Part shown: positions 7,589 to 15,265 of the stretch, piece by piece
Numbering within the stretch: the stretch's first letter is position 1
Layout of the letters: each line of letters opens with the position of its first letter
Source: an uncultured Saprospiraceae bacterium
GTDB taxonomy: Bacteria; Bacteroidota; Bacteroidia; Chitinophagales; Saprospiraceae
Reading direction: 5' to 3'
Assembly (NCBI GenBank): GCA_938002705.1
Contig: CALLAG010000247.1
Span: 1-15,265, forward strand
Length of the DNA stretch: 15,265 nt
The notes under the pieces: generated by a model
The model's input: only the letters and a program-made list of their open reading frames with translations
Databases searched by the model: none
What the model was told of the DNA's origin: nothing
Program-made: the position numbers and the translations under genes

Positions 7589-9838
7589 TTAATTTGTTTT
7601 ATTTATTGTAAAAGGTCCTTTCCATTCTATTGCTTTATTGCCCACACTGATACTGTGAGTTATTGTGGTGTCTGCGCTTTGATTTGAGATAGCTATAGTC
7701 CATTTCTGATTGTCCTTAGCATATACTTCTATGATAGAGTAGAGAGCATCATCATAAAGTACAGACACCTTTTCTATAGAGGAGAATGGATTAAGCGGAA
7801 TCTCAGTGTCGTGATCGTATGTTCCATGCGATTCTATAACTGATACAAATAATCTGTTGCCGCCGTCTCTGACTCTCTGTATTATAGCAGGATCAGAGCG
7901 TAGGTTATATTCTGGATCGTTAGCGCCTGCTCTGACAAATATAATCTCATCTCCAGGTTCTGAATTAAATGATGAGGTGTAGAACTTGCTATTACCTAAC
8001 CAAGTGAATTGCGAAGTCCCTCCTGCGATGGTGTCCTTAGGACTGCCAATAGCCTCACGCCATAAGTGCTGATATCCATAGTCAGTACCTAATGTACTGA
8101 GAGTTGCAGATGACTTAGTATAATCAAAGTTAGTGGATAGCACGTGGCCCATGTACCAGAATGGTAAGTCGTATTGATTTTTGGATTCTGATTTGGCTTT
8201 CAGAATATCTATGATTAGAGGATTTGGGAATGATGGATCTGTAATCATAAGCATCGTACGCTGCATGTCAACATTGTCGTAGGCGTGCTTATCTATCGTA
8301 CTTATTATTTGATTATTGACATCCTTAAAATCTACGAAGTGCAATTCTGGATGGTGTGCTTCACCTTTTTCTATATTCGCTTCGTAGTGTGAAGTTTCAT
8401 TGACCACAAGTGTATTATGTGCTATAGTCTGCTTAGCAAAGGTTTTATTTTCCTTCAGGTATCGTCCGCCACCTTTCTGATCTATATTGACCCATCTCGC
8501 TGATCCATAATCCTGAGCGACTTCTCCCGTATCATCATAGAGTGAGTAAGATAATTTATCAAAGTGTCCATGCCCCATGCCTTGCGCAGAGTACTTAAGA
8601 ACAAGGCAGGTCTCGTCTTTTCTGAGTATACCGATGCCTCCTTCAGTACCGTCTTTTCCATCACCATATATTGCTGGTGATTGTGAGTAGGGTGTTGCTT
8701 TACCATCTGTGATGGCTTTAGCTACACGATATCCTGTGTCATCCAGAAGTACTTGATCTTGTTTTTCTGCTATCGATAGTAGTGAGGTGTTCTCAGGATT
8801 CTGATCATACATGATATCTACGGCAGTGATGAGTTCTCTTGCTTTCCATGACATGCCTTTGAGTGCATCGTTGATAGGAAAGAACTTACCGTTAGCATCG
8901 GTTTGATTAAGTAGAGCAAAGACAGCTTTCTGGAGTATACCATCACGATAGTTCATTATGTCTAACTCTGGCTGCATATTGTCTAAGCTTTTGCTGAATA
9001 TCAAAAACGGAAATATAGCATAGCGTAAGTAATAGGGGCCTTCAGTAAAGTATCCGTCAGGAGCAAATGCATTATCAAGTTGTGCTAAGAATCCCGCCTT
9101 AGACATACCTTTCTCATAGATGAATCCGCCGTCATTATCTTTGGATAAGTCATTGCCTTCACTGATGGGGAGGCCATATAGGGCTCTGTCTATGAGCTCT
9201 TTGTCTCGCATGGCTAAGCCGATCATGCCTACTGCTGCATTACCCCAAGTACTATGATTATGTATGCGATTAAAGAATTGTGGATTCTCCACAGATAGGA
9301 AATCTGCGAATGGTCTAAATAGATCTTTCTCTAAATAATCTCTTTCTTCCTCAGATAAGTAATCATAGATGCAGTCATAGGCTTGACTTACATATACAAG
9401 CCAGTTAGCATCATTAAGGCACTGCCAGAATATCTTACCAGTAGCATAGGATTTGTTAGTCGGGTGTAAGGGGAGAGTGGGATACATTTTGGCGTAAGCC
9501 ATCAAGTTATCCTTTATGTATTGTGCATACTTCTTGTCTTGTGTTATCTGATATAAGTTACCCGCTTTCTGCAGTATTACAAAATTTCTTTTATGTCGCT
9601 CATGGCTGTAACCACCTGCCATATCTACAGGGATAGGGACTTGTACGCCTATATTAATCTCTGAGTCGACCTCTTCTTGTACCTCGGATAGGACTCTGTC
9701 AAAGTAGGCGACTTGGCCTAAGTTACTTCTGATATCCTTGACACCTTCATGCGTCAAGGTGAGATTTGGATGTCTCTGACATGCAGTCTGTGATATAAGT
9801 ACAAAATTGAAAAATAGTATGTAGTAATATATTTTCAT
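7589..9838 (-). CDS. PL17 oligoalginate lyase, lipoprotein
   Basis: A 749-residue polysaccharide lyase of family PL17, an exo-acting enzyme that releases unsaturated monouronates from alginate oligomers. The signal peptide ends in SQTAC, giving a lipidated Cys20. The lipobox is not canonical at position -3, but Bacteroidota tolerate this. The N-terminal (alpha/alpha) toroid domain holds Asn194-His195 (RIHNHSTWGN) and Tyr269/Tyr270 (TEGPYYLRYA). The C-terminal heparinase II/III-like beta-sandwich holds GHGHFDKLSY (His423, His425) and IAHNTLVV (His474). These correspond to the Asn, His, Tyr and metal-binding residues known in Alg17C. It lies 3 bp after PL6 and 4 bp before kdgF. The likely site of action is the periplasm or outer membrane. 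Confidence 0.92.
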   Translation of the reverse strand: MKIYYYILFFNFVLISQTACQRHPNLTLTHEGVKDIRSNLGQVAYFDRVLSEVQEEVDSEINIGVQVPIPVDMAGGYSHERHKRNFVILQKAGNLYQITQDKKYAQYIKDNLMAYAKMYPTLPLHPTNKSYATGKIFWQCLNDANWLVYVSQAYDCIYDYLSEEERDYLEKDLFRPFADFLSVENPQFFNRIHNHSTWGNAAVGMIGLAMRDKELIDRALYGLPISEGNDLSKDNDGGFIYEKGMSKAGFLAQLDNAFAPDGYFTEGPYYLRYAIFPFLIFSKSLDNMQPELDIMNYRDGILQKAVFALLNQTDANGKFFPINDALKGMSWKARELITAVDIMYDQNPENTSLLSIAEKQDQVLLDDTGYRVAKAITDGKATPYSQSPAIYGDGKDGTEGGIGILRKDETCLVLKYSAQGMGHGHFDKLSYSLYDDTGEVAQDYGSARWVNIDQKGGGRYLKENKTFAKQTIAHNTLVVNETSHYEANIEKGEAHHPELHFVDFKDVNNQIISTIDKHAYDNVDMQRTMLMITDPSFPNPLIIDILKAKSESKNQYDLPFWYMGHVLSTNFDYTKSSATLSTLGTDYGYQHLWREAIGSPKDTIAGGTSQFTWLGNSKFYTSSFNSEPGDEIIFVRAGANDPEYNLRSDPAIIQRVRDGGNRLFVSVIESHGTYDHDTEIPLNPFSSIEKVSVLYDDALYSIIEVYAKDNQKWTIAISNQSADTTITHSISVGNKAIEWKGPFTINKTN

Positions 9839-9841
9839 GCC

Positions 9842-12118
9842 TTACTTGTAGTTTAGGTTGGAGCTTTGATAGGCATCGTCATTGCTTTCGAGCTTTTCAG
9901 AATTGGTAAAGTTGATATCGTTTAGCTTAATGACAGGCTCACCTACAATGAGATGCAGATTTATCTTCCTGGAATCTGTAACATCGATGTTTCTGATATC
10001 AGCATATTGTACACCGTGGAACGAAAGTGCCGCTTCGTGCTTGTTCCGCTTGTCATATCCTACATTATCAAATGTGCTATTATGTAACTCTAATATAGGC
10101 CCGAATGTGCTTTCATCTTTGCCACCTCTATGTAGCATGATAGCCGTCCCTCCGATGTCTCGGAATGTGCAATTTTCTACAACTACATTTTCTGCATTAT
10201 ATATACCGGTATTGTCTATTTCTTTATCCAGATTAAGGACGTGACCGCTTATATTCTCAAAATTACAATTACTCAGGCGTACAGAATCAGCAAAAGTATT
10301 CTTGAATACCTTGAGGAAATTAAAACTGTGATTGACATCGAGATCTATAAAATCTGAATCTTCTACTATTAACTTATAGTTATCTATCATAGAATATCGA
10401 CTTGTACGGATAACAGCATTACCAGAGTAGTCATCACTTTCAGAACCTGACACTCTGATACCTTTAAGTCGGAGTGAGCCTCCATTTTCTATATTGAATA
10501 ATGAAGATCTCTCGAATGTTAATTCTGGCTTATCCGCTAATCCATTGGCGCTTTCTATAGTGACAGTATGGTTGATGTCTACTGATTTGCTTTGATGATA
10601 TTGACCTGTCTTCATCAATCTGATGATGTCTCCTTTCTGTGCCATCTTCATAGCCTTCCATATAGTGTTATCACCTGGTAGCACTTCTATGACTTTCCCT
10701 GAGTTGAATGTTATCTGATAGTCTTTCTTGGGATACCATGATACGCCTGTGTTATTCTTATTAGGTCGTTCCTGTTCTATGTTCGGGCCGATTTTAGGAT
10801 AGTCTGTACAGATTTTTATATCGCCTTTATCGACGAATTTTAATTTTTTATTTGTAAATCCACTCTTGACAGCTTGTCCATCATACATGGGTTTAGTGAT
10901 GTTTTCACTTAAGATGTTATCTTCAAATGAGATACCACTGATATCATCATATACTGTGAATACGTCATCTTTCTGAGTATTGTAAAAGATATTAGAAGTC
11001 ATCTGAGTGTTAGTAGGTGGGGCACTTCTTTCTGCATCACTACCAGCACAGAGTTGTACGTGATCGCAGTCTATGAGCATATTGTTTGAGGCCTTAGAAT
11101 TTATTACAGGAAAGTATCTGTTGATAGGGGAGTTAGGGACGCCATTCATGATGACGAGTGCACCCTTGAATCTGCTTCCTGTTAAGCCTTGGCAGTAGTT
11201 GTTAGTGACTGTCTGTGACTCGTTGATGATTCTTATGCCGCCGGTATTAGGTTTTCTATTACCGAAAAAATAATTGTTATCTACTACTGTCTCATTACCA
11301 TGTCTCATCGTTAATGTGCCTTGACATTCATAGAATGTGTTATTACGGAATGTATTCTGACATGACTTACTGGATATGATCTCAAGTTCTCCACTGCACG
11401 TCTCGAAGTAGTTGTCCTCTACTGTAGTGTTAGAGTTAGTGAGGGAATGGTGGCTGGTGCCGACCCTTAATGTCTCTCCACCATTGGAGCCGAGAGTAGG
11501 GCGGTATCCGAAATAGTTATGGTCTATTCTATGGTAATTTTCTCTACTTTCTTCTGTCTGTAATCTTACGGCAAGAGTGACGCCTCTATTTCTTTTGCCT
11601 ACAAGATAGTTATGGTCAAATCTATTATTCTTACCATAGATGTCTACCCAGTAATCTGATTCGAATCTTTCTGATGGATTGTAATCATCGATAACGCATT
11701 CCGTTACTCTGCAGTTATTACATAGGCTGGTCTTAGATGTTCTGTATGATATGACTGAGCCTGTAGGGGTATGTCCATTCCTGAATACGAGTCCCTCTAC
11801 GATTATGTGTTGTCCAGATATTCTTAGATTGGATTCTCCTTCTAAGAATACTTGTCCTTTTTCTTCTGCTCTTAGGGTAATGGGATTGTCGGTTGTACCT
11901 TGGCCTTGTAATACTAATTCTGCATCGGTCCAGACTCCATTCGCTAATATAATATTATCACCGGGACTCATTGCTGCAGTTGCGGCATTGAATTCACTGA
12001 TGTTATTTACTATTATGTTATTAGATTGGGTTTTGGATGGAGAAGATATTTGTTGTGAGCCTACACATGAGGCGATGGCAAATAATCCAATTGTTATATA
12101 TAAGAACTTGTACATCAT
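9842..12118 (-). CDS. PL6 alginate lyase (chondroitinase B fold), lipoprotein
   Basis: A 758-residue polysaccharide lyase of family PL6, which depolymerises alginate by beta-elimination. A lipoprotein signal ends at Cys18 (AIASC). The N-terminal parallel beta-helix (about 35-420) carries the catalytic Lys251 (ISSKSC) and Arg272 (TMRHG), and the Ca2+-binding acidic cluster Glu244/Glu246 (SGELEI). The NGGETLRVG segment (212-220) is also typical. A second beta-helix-like domain follows (about 470-750, with repeated N-x-x-F/V-x-x-CxF segments), as in long two-domain PL6 enzymes such as AlyGC. It is the first gene of the lyase operon. Two adjacent ATG codons (12118 and 12115) are possible starts. 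Specificity for G- or M-rich stretches is not readable here. Confidence 0.92.
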   Translation of the reverse strand: MMYKFLYITIGLFAIASCVGSQQISSPSKTQSNNIIVNNISEFNAATAAMSPGDNIILANGVWTDAELVLQGQGTTDNPITLRAEEKGQVFLEGESNLRISGQHIIVEGLVFRNGHTPTGSVISYRTSKTSLCNNCRVTECVIDDYNPSERFESDYWVDIYGKNNRFDHNYLVGKRNRGVTLAVRLQTEESRENYHRIDHNYFGYRPTLGSNGGETLRVGTSHHSLTNSNTTVEDNYFETCSGELEIISSKSCQNTFRNNTFYECQGTLTMRHGNETVVDNNYFFGNRKPNTGGIRIINESQTVTNNYCQGLTGSRFKGALVIMNGVPNSPINRYFPVINSKASNNMLIDCDHVQLCAGSDAERSAPPTNTQMTSNIFYNTQKDDVFTVYDDISGISFEDNILSENITKPMYDGQAVKSGFTNKKLKFVDKGDIKICTDYPKIGPNIEQERPNKNNTGVSWYPKKDYQITFNSGKVIEVLPGDNTIWKAMKMAQKGDIIRLMKTGQYHQSKSVDINHTVTIESANGLADKPELTFERSSLFNIENGGSLRLKGIRVSGSESDDYSGNAVIRTSRYSMIDNYKLIVEDSDFIDLDVNHSFNFLKVFKNTFADSVRLSNCNFENISGHVLNLDKEIDNTGIYNAENVVVENCTFRDIGGTAIMLHRGGKDESTFGPILELHNSTFDNVGYDKRNKHEAALSFHGVQYADIRNIDVTDSRKINLHLIVGEPVIKLNDINFTNSEKLESNDDAYQSSNLNYK

Positions 12119-12146
12119 CTATGTATGGATTCGATTGAGACGGAGG

Positions 12147-12179
12147 AAAAAAACACCAGAGACACAACGGCCTCTGATG
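12147..12179 (-). terminator. Terminator-like hairpin in the alginate operon leader
   Basis: On the minus strand CATCAGAG (12179-12172) pairs over 8 bp, with one U-G wobble, with CTCTGGTG (12161-12154). The loop is 10 nt, and seven T residues (12153-12147) follow directly. This is a standard intrinsic terminator shape. It ends 28 nt before the PL6 start codon, with no recognisable promoter in those 28 nt. It therefore lies inside the operon's leader rather than behind a gene, and may act as an attenuator. Confidence 0.6.
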
Positions 12180-12210
12180 GATGCTATGAAAAAACTATTA
12201 AATTTTTTAG

Positions 12211-12252
12211 TAACTACTGAAGGGATAAGTCTTGACTTTGTATCAGTAGTTA
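12211..12252 (-). promoter_or_regulatory. Nested stem-loop in the alginate operon leader
   Basis: A perfect 10-bp inverted repeat, TAACTACTGA (12211-12220) and TCAGTAGTTA (12243-12252), encloses a second inverted repeat, AAGTC (12227-12231) and GACTT (12234-12238), with a 2-nt loop. It sits between the gntR terminator and the terminator-like hairpin before PL6. It could be leader RNA structure or a DNA operator. No TAnnTTTG promoter was found between 12119 and 12312, so the operon promoter is not located. Confidence 0.5.
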
Positions 12253-12312
12253 GAAGGTAGATTACTATTATGGTTTATTATTTGTTTGGATATTTTTCGC
12301 TTTCCTGATTTT

Positions 12313-12352
12313 AAAATAAAAGGGGAAAGCAAAAAAAACTTTTTTGTCTTCC
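12313..12352 (-). terminator. Intrinsic terminator of the gntR gene
   Basis: On the minus strand a 13-position stem (12352-12340 with 12336-12324) has one G-U wobble and one A-C mismatch around a 3-nt loop. It begins with GGAAGACAAAAAA and is followed by the T-rich tail CCTTTTATTTT (12323-12313). It starts 20 nt after the gntR stop. The core is A-T pairs, so strength is uncertain. It implies that the regulator and the lyase operon are at least partly separate transcripts. Confidence 0.55.
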
Positions 12353-12371
12353 TTTATTAAGTTTTTAAGTG

Positions 12372-13085
12372 TTATGTAATGTTTTTCTTTATGCTGAAAT
12401 TCAATAAATCGTTTAAGTGTAACTCCATCGCTTTAGAAGCTTTTTCTGGATTTTTATTTATGATGTGATTGAGTATGTCTGTGTGTTCTGCATTGGTTTT
12501 GAGATTTTTAGAGTCATCACATACTTTGAATTTCTTGAAGCTATTGATGATGTCTGGTGTGATAATCATCATGAGTGACTTCAGTACATTGTTTTTGCTT
12601 GCTTCAGCGATTTTTACATGAAAGAGCAGATCTTCTTCTACTGCTGTTTCTCCCATTATGATTTTGTTTTCGTATTCTGATAAGGCATTAGTCAGTATGA
12701 TGATGTCATCTTGAGTCCGTCTACTTGCAGCAAGATAAGCACCTTGCTTCTCGAGTAATATCCTCGTCTCTACGAGTGACCTGAAGTCATTCTCTTCTAT
12801 CTGTAGTATATCTGTGATTAGCCCTTCTAATGCGACGATGCCTATACCCGTCACTACTGTCCCGCTCTGGGGTAGTGTCTTGAGTATGCCATAAAATTCT
12901 AATTTGCGTAGTGCTTCTCTGATTTGACCTCTACTGACGCCGAGGTGTTCTGCGAGTTTCCTTTCCGGGGGTAGTTTCTCTCCTGGATTAATTGTTCCAG
13001 TGCTGATAAGGTTTCTTATCTGCTTGATGATCATTTCTACAGGATCATCTATATTTATCTTGGTTAGGCTATCTAGCATAGGCAT
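12372..13085 (-). CDS. GntR/FadR-family transcriptional regulator of the alginate operon
   Basis: A two-domain repressor-type regulator of 237 residues from the ATG chosen here. Residue numbers below count from the TTG at 13088, one codon earlier. The N-terminal winged helix-turn-helix (about 15-80) has PGEKLPPERKLAEHLGVSRGQIREALRKLE, the GntR signature. The C-terminal all-helical FCD domain (about 100-232) keeps the metal/ligand residues Asp153 and His157 (EEDLLFHVKIAE), His202 and His224. Its place upstream of PL6 on the same strand makes it the likely local regulator. The effector is probably a pathway intermediate such as KDG or KDPG; this is inference. Possible starts are TTG 13088, ATG 13085 and ATG 13079. 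ATG 13085 is preferred because TTG is rare and the promoter lies about 30 bp upstream. Confidence 0.88.
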   Translation of the reverse strand: MPMLDSLTKINIDDPVEMIIKQIRNLISTGTINPGEKLPPERKLAEHLGVSRGQIREALRKLEFYGILKTLPQSGTVVTGIGIVALEGLITDILQIEENDFRSLVETRILLEKQGAYLAASRRTQDDIIILTNALSEYENKIIMGETAVEEDLLFHVKIAEASKNNVLKSLMMIITPDIINSFKKFKVCDDSKNLKTNAEHTDILNHIINKNPEKASKAMELHLNDLLNFSIKKNIT

Positions 13086-13089
13086 CAAA

Positions 13090-13101
13090 TTGGTTAACCA
13101 A
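13090..13101. promoter_or_regulatory. Palindromic operator 1 for the GntR/FadR regulator
   Basis: A perfect 12-bp palindrome, TTGGTTAACCAA, fits the TGGTnnACCA-type half-site pattern known for FadR-subfamily regulators. It lies 4 bp upstream of the preferred gntR start, in the expected 5' UTR, 15 bp centre to centre from operator 2. The position implies autorepression. Confidence 0.75.
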
Positions 13102-13104
13102 TAA

Positions 13105-13116
13105 TTGGTTGACCAA
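13105..13116. promoter_or_regulatory. Palindromic operator 2 for the GntR/FadR regulator
   Basis: TTGGTTGACCAA differs from operator 1 at one position. It overlaps the promoter -7 box at 13114-13116, so a bound regulator should block RNA polymerase. No third copy was found elsewhere in the window, including the PL6 leader. Confidence 0.75.
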
Positions 13117-13144
13117 AATTAGCACTTTAGGACCTTTTTCCAAA
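13114..13144 (-). promoter_or_regulatory. Bacteroidota-type promoter of gntR
   Basis: On the minus strand TTTG (13144-13141) is followed by a 19-bp spacer and TAATTTTG (13121-13114). This exactly fits the Bacteroidota consensus TTTG-N19-TAnnTTTG. Transcription should start near 13108, about 23 nt before the ATG at 13085. Confidence 0.75.
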
Positions 13145-13471
13145 TGTTATTGTATAAAAGTTTAATTTATATAAAAATTTGGACTTCAAGGGGCCTTATG
13201 TCAGAATTATATAAGATAAAGTATGTCTACGTGAAATTTAATATTGTAAGGTAGGCCAAATAGTGACTGTGTGGTGCAGGTTTATATTTTGGAGTATAAT
13301 ATTAAGTGTATGGATAAGCAAAATGCTTAATCTAATGACCAAGTGATAGTTTTATAACTACCTCATTAATAATACTACGAATCATATCAATGTATAAGTA
13401 TAAGCGAAAGTAAGTGATCTAAAGCAAAGCAACCATACAGGAAAGTGGGTGATATAGAGTGAAATTAATGT
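13145..13471. other. Intergenic stretch without a recognisable gene
   Basis: AT-rich DNA between the gntR promoter and the repeat cluster ahead of the TAC module. Only very short frames are present, for example 18 codons from an ATG at 13198. The only structure seen is a small hairpin, TAAGC/GCTTA (13315-13329), without a T-tract. No RNA gene is recognised. Confidence 0.5.
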
Positions 13472-13494
13472 AAATAATTGATAATCAATTATTT
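13472..13494. repeat. 23-bp near-perfect palindrome upstream of the TAC module
   Basis: The arms AAATAATTGAT (13472-13482) and ATCAATTATTT (13484-13494) are perfect complements around a single A. The form suits a dimeric DNA-binding protein. It is about 200 bp upstream of the toxin frame, far for an autoregulatory operator. Confidence 0.6.
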
Positions 13495-13503
13495 GAGAAG
13501 TAG

Positions 13504-13531
13504 AATTGATAGGACGGCTCGTCAATCAATT
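13504..13531. repeat. Nested hairpin sharing arms with the nearby palindrome
   Basis: AATTGAT (13504-13510) pairs with ATCAATT (13525-13531), and inside it GACG (13513-13516) pairs with CGTC (13520-13523) around a GCT loop. The 10-bp string ATCAATTATT occurs both here (13525-13534) and in the neighbouring palindrome (13484-13493). Confidence 0.6.
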
Positions 13532-13550
13532 ATTAAGCTGTTATCTTAGG

Positions 13551-13618
13551 AATTTGACTTATGAATACCTTCTTTAAAAATTTAGTATGGATATAAGTTG
13601 TTGTGGGTAAGTCAAATT
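13551..13618. repeat. 11-bp inverted repeat enclosing 46 bp
   Basis: AATTTGACTTA (13551-13561) and TAAGTCAAATT (13608-13618) are perfect inverted copies. They may frame a small mobile or structured RNA element, or be a coincidence of AT-rich DNA. No open frame lies between them. Confidence 0.5.
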
Positions 13619-13666
13619 TAAAAATCATATATTAAATTCTTATATTTCTTAACATATAACTAAACA

Positions 13667-13698
13667 TTTAGCAATAACTAAACTTTTATCTACATTTG
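13667..13698 (+). promoter_or_regulatory. Candidate promoter of the TAC operon
   Basis: TACATTTG (13691-13698) matches the Bacteroidota -7 box TAnnTTTG exactly. TTTA (13667-13670) stands 20 bp upstream as a weaker -33 element. The predicted transcript start (about 13703) lies after the TTG used as the toxin start, so either this promoter or that start is wrong. Confidence 0.4.
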
Positions 13699-14139
13699 TC
13701 GTTTAATAAATCACAAAAGCAATTAGTACCCATTGATATCATTAGAAGGATTGATATCACTAACGACTACATTGATGATAAAGAAGGAGAAATCATTACC
13801 AATTTATTTAAGCTGGAAATAAACGGGAAAAGTCCCTTTGACGAGTTCCTGAATGTTAGTCCAAAAAAAGTGACCAAAAAGAATAGAATAATAGAGGAAA
13901 TGGAAGCTTACCTAACTCTTTTAATTCAAGGAGAAGACATACCTCCAAATAAAGTACATTCAATTGGTAGTAACGAATACGAATTAAGAATTAAAAGGAC
14001 AAGAGTATATTTCTTTTATGATCCACCTGATAATAATATAGTTGTTTTAGGTCACTACAATAAAAAGAGCGATGACCAACAAGACTATATTGAAAAGTTT
14101 AGAGATTTGAAGACCAAATATTTAAAACAAAAAACATGA
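13696..14139 (+). CDS. RelE/HigB-like toxin of a toxin-antitoxin-chaperone module
   Basis: A 147-residue protein whose second half matches the RelE/HigB (phage Gp49-like) toxin family. SPFDEFL...KKVTKKNRIIEEMEAYLTLL (46-76) gives the helical part, then NEYELRIKRTRVYFFYD (93-109) and NNIVVLGHYNKKSDD (113-127) give the beta-sheet with its basic residues, then a C-terminal helix. Family members are ribosome-dependent mRNA endonucleases; that activity is inferred here. The N-terminal 45 or so residues are an extra extension. An in-frame stop lies at 13675, and no ATG occurs before codon 69, so TTG 13696 is the only ordinary start that keeps the domain whole. The stop overlaps the antitoxin start by ATGA. 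Confidence 0.75.
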   Translation: MSFNKSQKQLVPIDIIRRIDITNDYIDDKEGEIITNLFKLEINGKSPFDEFLNVSPKKVTKKNRIIEEMEAYLTLLIQGEDIPPNKVHSIGSNEYELRIKRTRVYFFYDPPDNNIVVLGHYNKKSDDQQDYIEKFRDLKTKYLKQKT

Positions 14140-14612
14140 GCAAATTTAGAAAAACCTTAAAATCAAAGTATTACTGGACTGCGAAGGGGCAAGGAAGGAT
14201 TTACGGAATGCTCAAAAACCAAGTAAATGAAAGAGGTGATTCCGCCAAGCTTGCCAAGAAAATAGGTAGTACTCCTGGTTATGTTTCACAAATTCTAAAT
14301 GGTGATGCGGAAATTAACCCTACTTGGAAAAAAATCGTCAAATTTTGTTTAGCACTCGACAAAGTTCCTGTCTTGGAAATAAAAGACATGGAGGATTATT
14401 TATTTGAAGAGAACTTAAAAGCATCATATAGCAAATATGACAAAGTGTTTCAAGAGTCCTGTCAAATTATTGAACCTGAAAAAAATAGTGAACTAGAGTC
14501 ATCTAGTCATATAGAACTGAACGATTTAACATTCTTAATTCAAGCAAAGAATAAACGAAATGCCAATTCAGAACTTTTTGAATACAAATATGATGAATAC
14601 GAATTAGTATGA
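14136..14612 (+). CDS. XRE-family antitoxin with C-terminal extension
   Basis: A 158-residue HigA-type antitoxin. A helix-turn-helix of the XRE type spans about residues 35-80 (SAKLAKKIGSTPGYVSQILNGD, then a helix ending ALDKVP). It should neutralise the upstream toxin and repress the operon. Residues about 90-158 are an extra tail, polar at first and ending in an aromatic, acidic stretch (LFEYKYDEYELV). In known toxin-antitoxin-chaperone systems such a tail (chaperone addiction, ChAD, region) makes the antitoxin unstable unless a SecB-like chaperone binds it. That role is inferred from the neighbour. It overlaps both neighbours by 4 bp (ATGA). Confidence 0.78.
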   Translation: MSKFRKTLKSKYYWTAKGQGRIYGMLKNQVNERGDSAKLAKKIGSTPGYVSQILNGDAEINPTWKKIVKFCLALDKVPVLEIKDMEDYLFEENLKASYSKYDKVFQESCQIIEPEKNSELESSSHIELNDLTFLIQAKNKRNANSELFEYKYDEYELV

Positions 14613-15073
14613 AAAATATCAAATTTAAGCTAGAAGATATTAAATTATTAAGAAGCGAAGTTAGAGATCACCCTTTGGTCTTTTCTGACACCTTCAAATT
14701 AGAAGATATTCAAATTGAGGTAGAGTCTAAGTTTAACTATTCTGACAATTACCTTCAAGCATTTATGCATTTCAAATTCGATATCCAAGAGGAAGTAAAA
14801 CATATTACACTTGGGCATTTTGATATCATATATACTTTCCAAGTAGATAGCTTAAAGGGTTTATTAGAAGATGAAAAAGCAAAAAAACTTCTTCATTTAA
14901 ATGTTATTGCAGTTTCATACTCTACTTCTAGGGGTATACTTTTCAGTGAAACAAAAGGCTTTGCATTAAATGAAATATATCTAAACCCAATATCACCTAA
15001 TAAACTCTATGATTCATTATTTAAAGAATTAGCTGAAAAGGAGGACCTATCCATAACAATAGATAAGAAGTAA
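14609..15073 (+). CDS. SecB-like chaperone of the TAC module
   Basis: A 154-residue cytoplasmic protein without signal peptide. Its pattern follows the SecB fold. Alternating beta strands come first (FKLEDIQIEVESKF, LQAFMHFKFDIQ). A central HITLGHFDIIYTFQVD (65-80) aligns with the FLCEVQQGGIFSI strand of E. coli SecB. LLHLNVIAVSYSTSRGILFSE (94-114) aligns with the CPNILFPYAREC segment, and ALNEIYLNPISPNKLYDSLF (119-138) aligns with the QLNLAPVNFDALF segment. These alignments were made by eye from memory. As the third gene of a toxin-antitoxin operon it should protect the antitoxin tail from aggregation and proteolysis, as Rv1957 does for HigA1 in Mycobacterium tuberculosis. Confidence 0.75.
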   Translation: MKNIKFKLEDIKLLRSEVRDHPLVFSDTFKLEDIQIEVESKFNYSDNYLQAFMHFKFDIQEEVKHITLGHFDIIYTFQVDSLKGLLEDEKAKKLLHLNVIAVSYSTSRGILFSETKGFALNEIYLNPISPNKLYDSLFKELAEKEDLSITIDKK

Positions 15074-15081
15074 TAGCTCCC

Positions 15082-15135
15082 TCGTCACTACTACTAAATG
15101 ATGACGGTATATCTCTTCGTTTCTCAGAGTGACGA
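15082..15135. repeat. REP-like inverted repeat after the TAC module
   Basis: TCGTCACT (15082-15089) and AGTGACGA (15128-15135) form a perfect 8-bp inverted repeat, with a partial inner match GATGACG. The CGTCAC/GTGACG form resembles dispersed intergenic palindromes in many bacteria. It starts 9 bp after the chaperone stop and lacks a T-tract. The remaining DNA to 15265 shows no gene. Confidence 0.35.
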
Positions 15136-15265
15136 TCGATATAATTATTCCATTATCAATCTGATATAATTCCGCTACCCAACATTAGGACTCACCTCCT
15201 TAATAAGCTTCAAGATATTTGAGAGATTATTTGAATTCGATAAACATAGAAAAGTTAGGCGGATA

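Overview
The window looks like a chromosome segment of an AT-rich member of the Bacteroidota, probably a marine polysaccharide degrader. Three things support this: a secreted protein with a type IX secretion (T9SS) C-terminal sorting domain, start regions without clear Shine-Dalgarno sequences, and an exact Bacteroidota-type promoter (TTTG-N19-TAATTTTG) in front of the GntR gene. A more exact taxonomic placement is not possible from the sequence.

Left part (1-3363): the window opens with three tandem copies of a 44-bp unit, each forming a 12-bp-stem hairpin. Then come a secreted T9SS-exported protein with Asp-box (BNR-like) repeats (287-2527) and a group 3 truncated hemoglobin (2602-3027). 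The 336-bp gap after these holds direct repeats resembling an IS21-type element end, plus a short unexplained ORF.

Middle (3364-13085, all on the minus strand): an almost complete alginate catabolism operon. In transcription order it encodes a PL6 alginate lyase lipoprotein, a PL17 oligoalginate lyase lipoprotein, the cupin KdgF, an ExuT-like MFS transporter, an SDR reductase, KDG kinase and KDPG aldolase. The genes are 3-35 bp apart or overlap by 4 bp. The inferred route is: PL6 depolymerises alginate, PL17 releases unsaturated monomers, the MFS carrier imports them, KdgF assists ring opening to DEH, the SDR reduces DEH to KDG, the kinase makes KDPG, and the aldolase splits it to pyruvate and glyceraldehyde-3-phosphate. 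A FadR-type GntR regulator lies upstream, with its own terminator, its own promoter and two palindromic operators on that promoter. The lyase leader has no such operator but does have an intrinsic-terminator-like hairpin 28 nt before the PL6 start, which suggests attenuation. No SusC/SusD pair is in the window.

Right part (13117-15265): an approximately 580-bp non-coding stretch full of inverted repeats is followed on the plus strand by three genes overlapping by ATGA: a RelE/HigB-like toxin, an XRE antitoxin with an unusual C-terminal tail, and a SecB-like protein. This is best read as a toxin-antitoxin-chaperone (TAC) module. It appears more AT-rich than the alginate operon and is probably acquired. 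It is the most interesting item in the window.
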